Positions 35,033 to 44,512 of a DNA stretch of 64,000 bases are shown in pieces. The notes beneath the pieces were generated by a model. The model was not told the DNA's origin and made no database searches. It saw only the letters and a program-made list of their open reading frames with translations. The DNA lies in assembly GCF_004210305.1 (NCBI RefSeq), contig NZ_SCFB01000006.1, positions 1 to 64,000 on the forward strand, given 5' to 3'. Positions within the stretch are counted from its first letter, which is position 1; each line of letters starts with the position of its first letter. The DNA is from Candidatus Finniella inopinata (lineage in GTDB: Bacteria > Pseudomonadota > Alphaproteobacteria > Paracaedibacterales > CAIULA01). The position numbers and the translations under genes are program-made.

Positions 35033-37420
35033 CTATTTCAAAATTTCCCGTTTACCCACATGGTTGGCAGCACTAATCACGCCCGCCTTTTCCATTTGGT
35101 CAACGATGCGGGCAGCGCGATTATAGCCTATTTGTAAATGGCGTTGAATGAAACTGGTCGACACTTTCCCCTCGCTTAGGACTAAATCCATCGCCTGACG
35201 ATACAAGTCATTGCCACCGCCTTTATCATCCCCCTCACCAGATTCAGTGGCACCCTCTTCGTCTTCGGTAATGCTTTCCAAATAGCTTGGCTCGCCCTGT
35301 AATTTCAAGAATTTGACAATCCGTTCAACTTCTTCATCTCTGATAAAGGGGCCATGGACGCGACTAATGCGCCCCCCACCGGCCATGTAGAGCATATCCC
35401 CTTGGCCCAATAATTGTTCCGCCCCTTGTTCGCCCAAAATGGTGCGGCTGTCAATCTTGGATGTAACTTGAAAACTGATGCGGGTTGGAAAGTTCGCCTT
35501 AATGGTCCCTGTGATCACATCGACCGAGGGGCGTTGGGTTGCCATAATCAGATGAATTCCCGCAGCACGGGCCATCTGGGCCAATCGCTGTACGGCCATT
35601 TCAATTTCCTTACCAGCCACCAACATCAAGTCGGCCATTTCATCGACCACAACAACAATATAGGGGAGGGGCGCAAAATCCAGAGGTTGGTTTTCAAAGG
35701 TTGGTTTGCCTGAATCAGGATCAAAACCTGTTTGCACCCGCCGCATTAACAGCTCGCCATTCTTGCGTGCCTCTGCCAGGCGGGCGTTAAAACCATCCAC
35801 ATTGCGCACACTTAATTTTGCCATGGCGCGATAGCGATTTTCCATTTCCTTCACCGCCCATTTCAGCGCCACGACGGCTTTCTTAGCATCGGTCACTACA
35901 GGCGTTAACAGGTGGGGAATATCGTCATAAATGGACAACTCCAACATCTTCGGATCAATCATGATGAACTTGCAGCGCTCTGGCGAAAACTTATACAACA
36001 ACGACAAAATCATCGTGTTGATCGACACTGACTTACCTGACCCCGTGGTTCCCGCCACCAATAAATGCGGCATGCGGGTCAGGTCAGCAATGCTGGGTTG
36101 ACCGCCAATGTCTTTACCCAATATCAACGGCAGCCCTTTGTCCAACTGTTGGTATTCGGGGCTTGATAACAATTCGCGCAAATAAACCGTTTGGCGATAC
36201 GGATTTGGCAATTCAATACCAATAACATTTTGGCCGGGAATGACAGCAATGCGAACCGACAGCGCACTCATCGAACGGGCAATATCATCTGCCAACCCAA
36301 TAACTCGGGATGTCTTAATGCCGGCCGCTGGCTTTAATTCGTACATGGTTACCACGGGCCCGGGGCGGATATTGACAATTTCCCCGCGAATACCAAATTC
36401 TTCCAAAACCGAATGCAACTGCTTGGACGCACTCTCCAAACTTTCTTGGCTTAGCATCTTAACGTTTTTTGTATTTGAACTGGTTGGATCCAACAGATCC
36501 AACGTGGGCAGCTGGTATTCGTCAGAATGCCCGCGACTAGCCAAGATTTCCTCGGCCGACGGTGCCGCTGAAACCTTTTTGCGGAGCGGCTTTACTGGCT
36601 GTGGAACCTCTTCATCAAATGCAACGTCATCCACAAATTCATCCAGTGGTTCTTCCTCTGAAAAAGAGGGAATTGGCTGAATAAATCTAGACTCGGCTGT
36701 TTCAAGGCCTTTTAACCAAGGTGGCAGGGTTTGAGAACTTTTTTTGATCAACACATCACTTTTTTTGACCCAATTTGTTTTAAGTACCGTACGCCCGACA
36801 AAGTTGCTGATTTTTTGAACTCCGCGGATAACCATATGCACAAAACCCCTTAGGCTTGTCCATGAAAGGCCGGCCGCATACCACGCCAGCGCTAAGGACA
36901 TAAACCCCACCGCCCATAAAAAGGGTTTAAAAAAAGCCAGAACCGACCAGGCACGAAACAACGATTGCAGAGCATTGACCAACAGGCACCCCAAAGCCCC
37001 GCCAGCATGGATGATTTTCCAGCTTTTCCAGGTGAACCACCCATTCAAAAAAATGCTAAAACTAATAACAGCGATCAACCCGTTTAAAATGCGAAAGGAA
37101 GGAATCGTGAAGTCAGGTTGCCGCCAAAATTTCCATCCCCAACACGCAATAATGAAAAAGGCCAAAAGCCCGGAATAGCCGAATAATTGGGTAATGACAT
37201 CTGCAACAAGCGCCCCCCCTTGGCCCAGCCAATTGGTAATAGTGCCGGAGTCTGTAGCTGTGTTTAAAGACGGATCCTTTGGGTTATAGCCCAGAAAACA
37301 AACCAAGCTGACGACTGTGGCTACCAACAGACACAGTCCCACCAGCTGCTTAAAACTTTTTTTAAGAAAAGCTTTAGCAGCGTTGGGCAAAAACTGACGA
37401 GAGGAACCAAAAATCATCAA
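35033..37420 (-). CDS. ftsK: DNA translocase FtsK
   Basis: 795 residues. FtsK pumps DNA during cell division and drives chromosome dimer resolution. Four or five membrane helices occupy residues 25-195. A short linker follows, then the RecA-like motor with Walker A GTTGSGKS near 455 and Walker B YIVVVVDEMADLM near 570. The C-terminal gamma winged-helix domain (EGKVSTSFIQRHLQIGYNRAARIVDQME) reads KOPS sites. The linker is much shorter than in E. coli, as is usual in Alphaproteobacteria. recJ follows with no gap. Confidence 0.96.
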   Translation of the reverse strand: MMIFGSSRQFLPNAAKAFLKKSFKQLVGLCLLVATVVSLVCFLGYNPKDPSLNTATDSGTITNWLGQGGALVADVITQLFGYSGLLAFFIIACWGWKFWRQPDFTIPSFRILNGLIAVISFSIFLNGWFTWKSWKIIHAGGALGCLLVNALQSLFRAWSVLAFFKPFLWAVGFMSLALAWYAAGLSWTSLRGFVHMVIRGVQKISNFVGRTVLKTNWVKKSDVLIKKSSQTLPPWLKGLETAESRFIQPIPSFSEEEPLDEFVDDVAFDEEVPQPVKPLRKKVSAAPSAEEILASRGHSDEYQLPTLDLLDPTSSNTKNVKMLSQESLESASKQLHSVLEEFGIRGEIVNIRPGPVVTMYELKPAAGIKTSRVIGLADDIARSMSALSVRIAVIPGQNVIGIELPNPYRQTVYLRELLSSPEYQQLDKGLPLILGKDIGGQPSIADLTRMPHLLVAGTTGSGKSVSINTMILSLLYKFSPERCKFIMIDPKMLELSIYDDIPHLLTPVVTDAKKAVVALKWAVKEMENRYRAMAKLSVRNVDGFNARLAEARKNGELLMRRVQTGFDPDSGKPTFENQPLDFAPLPYIVVVVDEMADLMLVAGKEIEMAVQRLAQMARAAGIHLIMATQRPSVDVITGTIKANFPTRISFQVTSKIDSRTILGEQGAEQLLGQGDMLYMAGGGRISRVHGPFIRDEEVERIVKFLKLQGEPSYLESITEDEEGATESGEGDDKGGGNDLYRQAMDLVLSEGKVSTSFIQRHLQIGYNRAARIVDQMEKAGVISAANHVGKREILK

Positions 37421-37526
37421 ACGAAATACTATAACAGAATGTGTGATCGTTATAGCACAGGCTACGGGTGGATGAAAGGTTGGGAATTTTTATGTTTCAG
37501 GAGCCCAAGGCCGGTGAAAGCCCCCC

Positions 37527-38339
37527 TCAATATCGCAACAACTCGTTCAAACTAGTTTTGCTGCGGGTTTGGGCATCGACCTTTTTAACAATAACGGCGC
37601 ACGCCAAATGCGGCCCTTGTGGATTCGATGACGGTAAAGTTCCAGGAACTACGACCGAATAAGCCGGCACCCGCCCTTGAAAGACCTCGCCACTTTGACG
37701 ATCAACAATCTTGGTCGAGGCGCCAAGGAAGACGCCCATGGAAATAACGGCGCCTTGCTCGACAATGACCCCCTCAGCAACCTCGCTTCGGGCGCCTATA
37801 AAGCAATCGTCCTCAATAATCACTGGGTTCGCCTGCAACGGCTCCAGCACCCCACCGATACCCACACCGCCCGATATATGGCAATTCTTTCCAATCTGGG
37901 CACAGGACCCAATCGTTGACCAGGTATCAACCATAGTGCCCTGGCCCACGTGCGCCCCCACATTAACAAAAGACGGCATTAATACCACGTCAGGCCCGAT
38001 GTAGGCAGATTCGCGAACAACAGCGCCCGGCACAACTCTGATGTTTCCCTGTTCAAAATGATCTTGTTCCCAGCCTTCAAACTTTAAAGGTACCTTGTCG
38101 TACCAGTGGCGATCGGCCCCCTTGATTTGGTTGGGACGAACACGAAAAGATAATAGCACTGCTTTTTTTAACCATTGGTGCACCTGCCATTGGCCGTCAA
38201 TCTTCTCAGCAATCTTAAGATGTCCTTGGCCCAGGGAATCCAAAATATCTTGAATGGCTTGACTTAAAACGGACGTTACTTGAAGGCCAGTTCTTTCGTC
38301 CCAAGCCTTTTCAATAAGAGATTGGTGTTTTTGGTGCAT
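37527..38339 (-). CDS. dapD: 2,3,4,5-tetrahydropyridine-2,6-dicarboxylate N-succinyltransferase
   Basis: 270 residues. Converts tetrahydrodipicolinate and succinyl-CoA to the N-succinyl compound in lysine/meso-DAP synthesis. Visible features are [29 protein letters not shown] and a run of hexapeptide repeats of the left-handed beta-helix (about 105-210), with [10 protein letters not shown] and a C-terminal segment [13 protein letters not shown]. Length is normal for the trimeric enzyme. Its presence indicates that the organism makes DAP for peptidoglycan. Confidence 0.95.
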   Translation of the reverse strand: MHQKHQSLIEKAWDERTGLQVTSVLSQAIQDILDSLGQGHLKIAEKIDGQWQVHQWLKKAVLLSFRVRPNQIKGADRHWYDKVPLKFEGWEQDHFEQGNIRVVPGAVVRESAYIGPDVVLMPSFVNVGAHVGQGTMVDTWSTIGSCAQIGKNCHISGGVGIGGVLEPLQANPVIIEDDCFIGARSEVAEGVIVEQGAVISMGVFLGASTKIVDRQSGEVFQGRVPAYSVVVPGTLPSSNPQGPHLACAVIVKKVDAQTRSKTSLNELLRY

Positions 38340-38496
38340 TGATAAATGTTCCTAACGGGTTTTTAGAAGCCAATCATAGGAGTTCATCGCAATAGCGGCA
38401 AGGCTTGAAAGATACATACAAAAATTAACCTTCTGTTAACTTTATTTATGCAAAAATTATCTTAAAGAAAAAGTAATTTTAGTAAATATTTTATAT

Positions 38497-40040
38497 ATGA
38501 CTTATATCCGTAAGATTTTTCTTAAAAGCTGTTTGTTACTGCTCACGGCTTCTTATAGCCAAAGTGCTTTTTGCGCGCCTACAGAGGGAGTCGCGGTGGA
38601 TCTGGACGGTAATGGCACTCCAGACTTCGTGATTACAGATACAGTGATCGATAGCAATGGGGATCGCATCATGATTCCTTATGGATCTACATGATTCCTT
38701 ATGGATCTAGTGGCTATGACCCCTATGCCTATTATGTTGATGTTAAACATCCAGGCTATGCAGATACCTATGAGTATCGTTACTTTGACCAAAGTCTTAA
38801 TGAAGGACATGGAGGCTACGTCATTACACCTATTATACCTACCACCCCCGTTTCAACCAGTTCCACTGCAGACGATCTTGCAAACGCGCTTATCGATGCC
38901 AGGGAACAGGCCTCAGGCGATGGTGCTGGGAACGCGGCAGAAGATAACCAAGCCCAAACCACCACTCGTGGCAGCGATGACGACTTTCGTTCCTCTCAAA
39001 AATTCAGTAATTTCAAAAAAATCCAGAACTTCACTTCTATTCTTCCGGAATCTTTACGACCTTTAAAAGATGTTCGGAACTTGCAAACTGTGACCCCTTA
39101 CCAGCAAGAATGCAGCAAATTGGAAGATATTCTAGAAACATTATCAAAAAATGGCCCGCTATCTTTGCCTATGGACGACAAGAAAGGCGATGAAAAAAGA
39201 GTCTGGGTCAGCCCGTTTTACAGCTTTGGACGTCAACAAACAGCCTTTTCAAAAGTTGGTAATAGAAGTTGGCTTTCAGGTGCCCTCATAGGGGCGGAAT
39301 ACAGAAATTTAAAGAGACAATTGACTATAGGACTAATGAGTGGTCTTAACTATGGCCGCAAGGAAGAATTGGGTAATACGAAATCATTCACCAAGACAAA
39401 AGGCATGACATTTGGTGGGTATCACTCGATGACATTTTTTGAAGGTGCGCGCTACGATATTATGGCGTCGCGTACGCTTTCTTTCCAAGATAACCAACGT
39501 CATCAACTGACCGCCGGCGGTGCAGATTATTACGCCCTTTCAGATCACAAAATGTACACAGACGTTGTTGATACCAAGCTGACCTATTTATTTATCGTGA
39601 ATGAAATGTGGTCCGTTAGACCAAGCTTTGGTAACACATACATTCGAAGCAAATCAGGCAGCTATTCAGAGAAAGGGGCTGGGATTTACAACCTTAATAC
39701 CAGTTCCATAACGTCCACTTCCAATGAAGTCTATGGCGGTATTGGTGTTCGAGCCACATGGAGACCTGGTAATAAAAAGATTCGTCTAACTGGTGTATAC
39801 GAGCGCGGCTATCAGTATGACAAATCAGGGTCACCAGTTGTTGTAAATGTGAATATACCGGGGGCAGCGCCGATTGTAACCAACCAAGCGGGCAGCAAAA
39901 CAAAGACACATTACTTTTCTGTGAATGCGTCCTACTACGATGGTGACACCAAGCTGAAGTTTTTTGCCGGCTATACCGGATCTTATCAGCAAACTCAAAA
40001 AAATCACTCGTTCATCATAAAAGCTGAATATCGATTCTAA
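38497..40040 (+). pseudogene. Secreted beta-barrel (autotransporter-like) gene frameshifted by a tandem duplication
   Basis: The first part encodes a signal peptide (residues 1-27) and a calcium-loop-like motif (DLDGNGTPD...DSNGDRI), then stops at 38692-38694. A 20-bp unit present twice in tandem (38671-38690 and 38691-38710) causes the stop; with a single copy, IMIPYGSS reads straight into the second part (38691-40040). That part contains an acidic/Gln-rich linker and a 250-residue C-terminal beta-barrel beginning near VWVSPFYSFGRQQ and ending FIIKAEYRF, with terminal Phe. This is the layout of an autotransporter-type beta domain. The restored protein has about 507 residues. The change may be a reversible switch or decay. 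The next gene starts 15 bp later with its own AAGGAG. Confidence 0.8.
38671..38710. repeat. 20-bp tandem duplication inside a coding sequence
   Basis: ATGATTCCTTATGGATCTAC at 38671-38690 is followed by the same sequence at 38691-38710, with only the last base changed (C to G). The unit is not a multiple of three, so one extra copy shifts the frame, as described for the surrounding gene. Confidence 0.95.
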
Positions 40041-40055
40041 ATTAAGGAGTTAAAC

Positions 40056-41528
40056 GTGTTCGTGCAAACCGTAATTGTTTCTCTTTTAATGGTGTCCGCC
40101 CTCATGTGGGACGTCCGGGCATCTGATGCACAGATTGTTGAGAACAATCGTCTGTTACAAAAATCCAAACCAAAAAGCATTAAACTGTTTAACCAAACAT
40201 CTGCGGTGGCATCAATTGATGTGGCATTTAGACAGACTGTGTCCTTAGAACTGGAAGCTGACGAGGAGGAGGAGGTGGCGTTACTTATTCCGCAAGTTAA
40301 CCACACTTACGCAATAATCGAAGGCTTTGACGCACAAGACTTTCCGATTATCAAAAGTCAGGTTTCTCAGTACTCAATGGTATTGAAAAAAAACCAGCCA
40401 AACACAGCGTGGCTTATTAGAACGTTTGAGATTAAACCAGGCGAAGAACTACCCATCCCCATGCACACGGAAGCGACCATCTCTGATCTACGACTGCGCA
40501 CCGAGAATATTTTTGTAAATTTCAAACCTTTAATCGAAGCGGTTGCTTTCTCCATTGACTCCACATCGCAACGATCCTTTCCCAAACCCTTGGGGGCTGC
40601 AAATTTTATCAAACTATCAACGGCTCGAAAATCATCTGAACTCGCAGCTCACACCTTAGGTTTTAAGAATGATTTATGCCCCGCAGAGGGTTTTTCTGCC
40701 GAAGGTTTTGCACAAAAATTACAGGCTCTTTATAACGCGAATGCCCAATTCTTAACAAATACGTCACCCACAGCAACGCCCAGAATACCGTTGATTACCC
40801 ATACCATATGGCCATCGTCTGAGGCTTTTCCAAATCAATATGCCACATGGCTAGAGACAACAATCAAAAGTTGCAAAGCTGAAAAAGGCTGGGAGCATTT
40901 TGTTTGGGTCACGGATAAACATGCCTTTGATGGATTGTCTGATGACTTAAAAAAACACCTGACTTTTAAGGATATCCTGGGTTTTTCATCCCCCCTTCAG
41001 TCACACATTGAAAAATTAATTGCGGCTGACCATCCTCACTTGGTATCTAAAATCTTTAGACATTTGGCTCTGCAGCAGTATGGGGGAGTCTTTAGAGGCA
41101 CAGACACCGAAGTTGTCCACAGCCTAATCCCTTATCATCAGGCTTTTGATTTTTACATAGGTCTTGATGGTTTTAGCGGTGTGACTCCTGCTAGTGGTTT
41201 GATAGCAGCGACTCCTAATCACCCTATTTCAGCCGAGATTCTATCCATTATCCAAAGAAACCTTACGCCTTCAAAGGCTCCAACTTATTTAAAATCTGTT
41301 GAAGGTAATAAGCTTTTCCACGCTTTGTTGGGGTTTGGGTATGGCCCCATTAGTATCGCCCTGATGACAAAATCCGGTCAGGTCGGCAAACGCGATATGA
41401 TTTTACCTCCTCGGATTTTTTCACCCCAAAGGAATGCGACAGACATCCTGAACTGGGATAATCCTCGTATGCAGTGGGGTCTGGATACGATGGCCATTCA
41501 CTATTATCACCGCACTTGGGCGAAATAG
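40056..41528 (+). CDS. Secreted DXD-type glycosyltransferase (Gly_transf_sug family), altered DXD
   Basis: 490 residues from GTG with AAGGAG upstream. A signal peptide (1-22) and an N-terminal domain of about 220 residues precede the glycosyltransferase domain. The latter begins IPLITHTIWPSS, continues GWEHFVWVT and has KIFRHLALQQYGGVFRGTDTEV, the sugar-nucleotide site of the Och1/TcdA-TcdB-like family. The metal-binding Asp-x-Asp appears as Gly348-Thr-Asp350, so the first Asp is missing. The next gene is a tandem paralogue with an intact Asp-Thr-Asp. A Sec-exported enzyme of this family is unusual and suggests modification of host or surface targets. Confidence 0.82.
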   Translation: MFVQTVIVSLLMVSALMWDVRASDAQIVENNRLLQKSKPKSIKLFNQTSAVASIDVAFRQTVSLELEADEEEEVALLIPQVNHTYAIIEGFDAQDFPIIKSQVSQYSMVLKKNQPNTAWLIRTFEIKPGEELPIPMHTEATISDLRLRTENIFVNFKPLIEAVAFSIDSTSQRSFPKPLGAANFIKLSTARKSSELAAHTLGFKNDLCPAEGFSAEGFAQKLQALYNANAQFLTNTSPTATPRIPLITHTIWPSSEAFPNQYATWLETTIKSCKAEKGWEHFVWVTDKHAFDGLSDDLKKHLTFKDILGFSSPLQSHIEKLIAADHPHLVSKIFRHLALQQYGGVFRGTDTEVVHSLIPYHQAFDFYIGLDGFSGVTPASGLIAATPNHPISAEILSIIQRNLTPSKAPTYLKSVEGNKLFHALLGFGYGPISIALMTKSGQVGKRDMILPPRIFSPQRNATDILNWDNPRMQWGLDTMAIHYYHRTWAK

Positions 41529-41530
41529 GG

Positions 41531-42650
41531 ATGGCTAAAATCTGGGCCTTTTTCCTGATTGCCTTGTGTTTAGGAATCAACGCCGCCGACTCCTCGCACA
41601 GTCAGTTTGATTTCGAATGCGACCAGACGACCAGCATTAGTAAACTGTTATCAGGTTCCTCTTTAAAAAAAGTTACCCTTACCAATGATTTAGACAGCCC
41701 CGTCAAGTTGTTGGTGGTATCACAGCTTGTTATAAAAACGACCCCGGGCATTCCTCACCGGATTAATGCCCCAGATGGGTGGAATTTAATTACCTGGAAT
41801 ACCCTGGATGAAAAATGTTTTCCAGTTGTCATCAGCCAGGTAAAACACCTTCGTTTGCTGAATTATGCAGGTACGCCAGCGGTGGTTCACGCTGTGCAGG
41901 CCATAACTTTGGGATCGAAGAAAACAGAAATATTAACAACACCAGAGCATTATTCTTTTAGCCATTTGGCCAATGCACCAGACGAGCAAGGATTCATTAA
42001 TATCGATACCTTGGAGGAGGATTTAAAACTTATCATACAGCCAACGTGTCGATCATTTTGGGCCTCCTCGGCAAGGGATTATGACTTTTTAAGGTGTGCT
42101 TTCCAAGGCGACGTGGGTTGGCCTTTTTTGACAGACTTTAGAGATAAAATCCTCCCCCAAGCCGGCATAGCCCCGACGGCATTTTACCAAAAGATTTCTG
42201 ATTGTTATATCGATTACCAGCAATTGATTGAACACGAAAAGCCCACCCGAAACCCTAAGATTCCTTTAACCATTCACACCATTTGGTTAAGTGATGAAAG
42301 TAAACCAGTCGAACCAAAATCCGAATACAGCGATTGGTTGGCTGAAACGATGCAGGTTTGTCAGCCTGAACAAGGATGGAAATATATTTTGTGGGTCAAT
42401 TGTCCAAATATGACGGTTGCCAAACATCCCCTGGCAGGCATGGCTAATAGGGCGCTGGCAGACAGACTTGAACGGTTTATAGAGGTCAAACATGTCAACT
42501 CGCTTCCTAAAAACACTCAATGGTTCAAAATTTTCGAATCCTTCATGAGGCAAAAAAATTATGGGGCAGCCTCTGACACCCTACGTCTGATAATTTTAAA
42601 AGGAACAGGGGGTGTTTATCGGGATACCGATTTTAAGTTCACCCAATCGC
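41531..42650 (+). pseudogene. 5' part of a secreted glycosyltransferase gene split by an IS
   Basis: ATG at 41531, two bases after the upstream stop codon, encodes a signal peptide (1-17) and a domain like that of the upstream paralogue. The glycosyltransferase core starts IPLTIHTIWLS (about 250), followed by GWKYILWVN, AASDTLRLIIL and GGVYRDTDFKF with an intact Asp365-Thr-Asp367. The frame is cut in codon 374 by the ISAs1-family element inserted after 42650. Removing the element and one 10-bp duplicate joins it in frame with 44116-44498 to give 500 residues, so the disruption is recent. Confidence 0.88.
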
Positions 42651-44105
42651 CATGGCGATTGCACTGAAAATTAGTTTAGTATTCTAAAAATTATTTCCTA
42701 ATTTTTTATTCGGCTTTTCTGCTGTTCTATCCGTTGTTATTATTCTTTTTTCTCAATAAAGAAAAAGGAAACAGGGATGCAGTTATCAGATACTTTCCTC
42801 AAACATTTTGAACCTCTTGCCGATCCTCGTATTGATAACCACAACAAGCTTCACAAATTGCACGATATCTTGGTAATAACAATATTGGCCACAATTTGTG
42901 GCGCTGATAACTGGGTTGATATTAGTGAATTTGGCAAAGCCAAATACGATTGGTTATCAACATTTCTCGAGCTGCCTAATGGTGTGCCATCTCATGATAC
43001 TTTTGGCCGTGTGTTTTCCATACTTGACCCAGAGCAATTTGAATCCTGCTTTTATGCATGGATCAAGTCACTCTCTATCGATGTTAATTCTGAGATTATT
43101 GCTATTGATGGAAAAACGCTACGGGGTTCTGGCAACAGAAGAAAAGAGAAAAAAGCCCTACACATTGTAAGTGCCTGGGCAAGCAATCAAAGTCTTCTTT
43201 TAGGGCAAGTTAAAACGGATGAAAAATCCAATGAAATTACAGCCATTCCAAAATTACTCAAGATGATTGATGTTACTGGTAGTACAGTCACCATTGACGC
43301 CATGGGTTGTCAGCAGTCAATTGCTGAAGAGATCTTAATTCAAGGTGCAGACTACGTATTAGCTCTAAAAGATAATCAACCGAAGCTTCATGAAATGGTC
43401 AAGGCAATTTTCCATATAGGAGAATCACGTCAGTACAAGAAGATGCTTAATCGACGGAAAGTAGAGAAGATCCATGATCATGGTCGCATAGAAACACGTC
43501 GCTATACATTAGTATCAGCACGCGATCCGGCAGTATTTCAACTTCGTTGGCCTGGGTTAAAGGGTGTTGGCATGCTTGAAACAACACGCACAACTAATAA
43601 TCAGGTTGAGCGTAGTACCCGCTACTTTCTAACAAGTTTAGCCTATGAAAATATTGATCAGTTTATGGTTGCTGTCAGAAAACACTGGAACATAGAAATT
43701 AACCTGCACTGGTCTTTGGATGTAGGTTTTAGGGAAGACCATAACCAGGTGCATGTTGGCCACGCGGCCAAGAATTTGGCTGTCATGAGACGTATTGCTT
43801 TGAATCTACTCAAGCAAGAAAAAACGAATAAACGAGGGGTGAGCTGTCGACGGAAGGTAGCAGGCTGGGACAACAAATACTTATTGAAAATTCTAACCGC
43901 TGACCACAATTTAAAGCGCGTTTGAGCGGATTGACTGATATAAACGGTAAGTCTTTTAAAGGGGAGGATAGTGTCTAAAAATAAAAAAAACAGGAAGTAG
44001 ATCTCTCAAAACCTACAAAATCAAATCAATCTACAAAAGTTTGGGAAATAGCAGAAACCGTAATTTTAAAAACTAGGCTGAGGAGATGTCAGTGCAATCG
44101 CCATG
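42651..44105 (+). mobile_element. ISAs1-family insertion sequence
   Basis: The ends are perfect 17-bp inverted repeats: CATGGCGATTGCACTGA at 42651 and its complement ending at 44105. The flanking 10 bp, ACCCAATCGC, are duplicated exactly (42641-42650 and 44106-44115), the target-site length expected of ISAs1. The element carries one transposase gene and interrupts a secreted glycosyltransferase gene. Confidence 0.96.
42777..43925 (+). CDS. ISAs1-family transposase
   Basis: 382 residues. The N-terminal DDE_Tnp_1-associated domain has DPRIDNHNKLHKLHDILVI and SHDTFGRVFS. The catalytic domain begins IIAIDGKTLRGS (first Asp), then TIDAMGCQQSIAEEI (second Asp) and WSLDVGFREDHNQ (Glu of the DDE triad in the FREDH stretch). 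Full length and intact, so the element may be able to move. Confidence 0.96.
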   Translation: MQLSDTFLKHFEPLADPRIDNHNKLHKLHDILVITILATICGADNWVDISEFGKAKYDWLSTFLELPNGVPSHDTFGRVFSILDPEQFESCFYAWIKSLSIDVNSEIIAIDGKTLRGSGNRRKEKKALHIVSAWASNQSLLLGQVKTDEKSNEITAIPKLLKMIDVTGSTVTIDAMGCQQSIAEEILIQGADYVLALKDNQPKLHEMVKAIFHIGESRQYKKMLNRRKVEKIHDHGRIETRRYTLVSARDPAVFQLRWPGLKGVGMLETTRTTNNQVERSTRYFLTSLAYENIDQFMVAVRKHWNIEINLHWSLDVGFREDHNQVHVGHAAKNLAVMRRIALNLLKQEKTNKRGVSCRRKVAGWDNKYLLKILTADHNLKRV

Positions 44106-44115
44106 ACCCAATCGC

Positions 44116-44498
44116 CCCTGGTTTTAAACAAGCTGCTTGATTTTTACAGCGGCATGGAAAGCCCTCAAGCGATTGCAGCCTGTAACGCCATGATCGCCTG
44201 CAAACCGAATCACCCGGTTATCGATGAAGCCCTTGACTTGATTGTTAAGGGGGCAAGCTCTGAAACCTGCCCAGATTTCCTTCGTCCGTATACCAAAATG
44301 GTTTATCGAACTTTGTTGCATACAGGACCTATGATGTTCGGCATGGCTTTTTATAACGGGGCCAAACGGGGTGGCAATCGTGACGTTTTATTTCCCCCCG
44401 ACTTCTTTTTTGGACCAGCGAAAAACACAACAGGCTCTCATTACAAATGGCCCCTGCAGACAGCGGGCATTCATTATCATGAACAATCTTGGTGTTGA
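44116..44498 (+). pseudogene. 3' part of the IS-split glycosyltransferase gene
   Basis: Continues the frame of 41531-42650 from the second base of codon 374 (proline) to the stop at 44496-44498. It encodes the C-terminal 127 residues, including NHPVIDEALDLIV and GIHYHEQSWC, which match the same places in the upstream paralogue (NHPISAEILSII and AIHYYHRTWAK). An ATG inside the IS end at 44103 could start translation, but the product would lack the DXD motif. Confidence 0.88.
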
Positions 44499-44512
44499 GA
44501 AGGTAAAATCAG

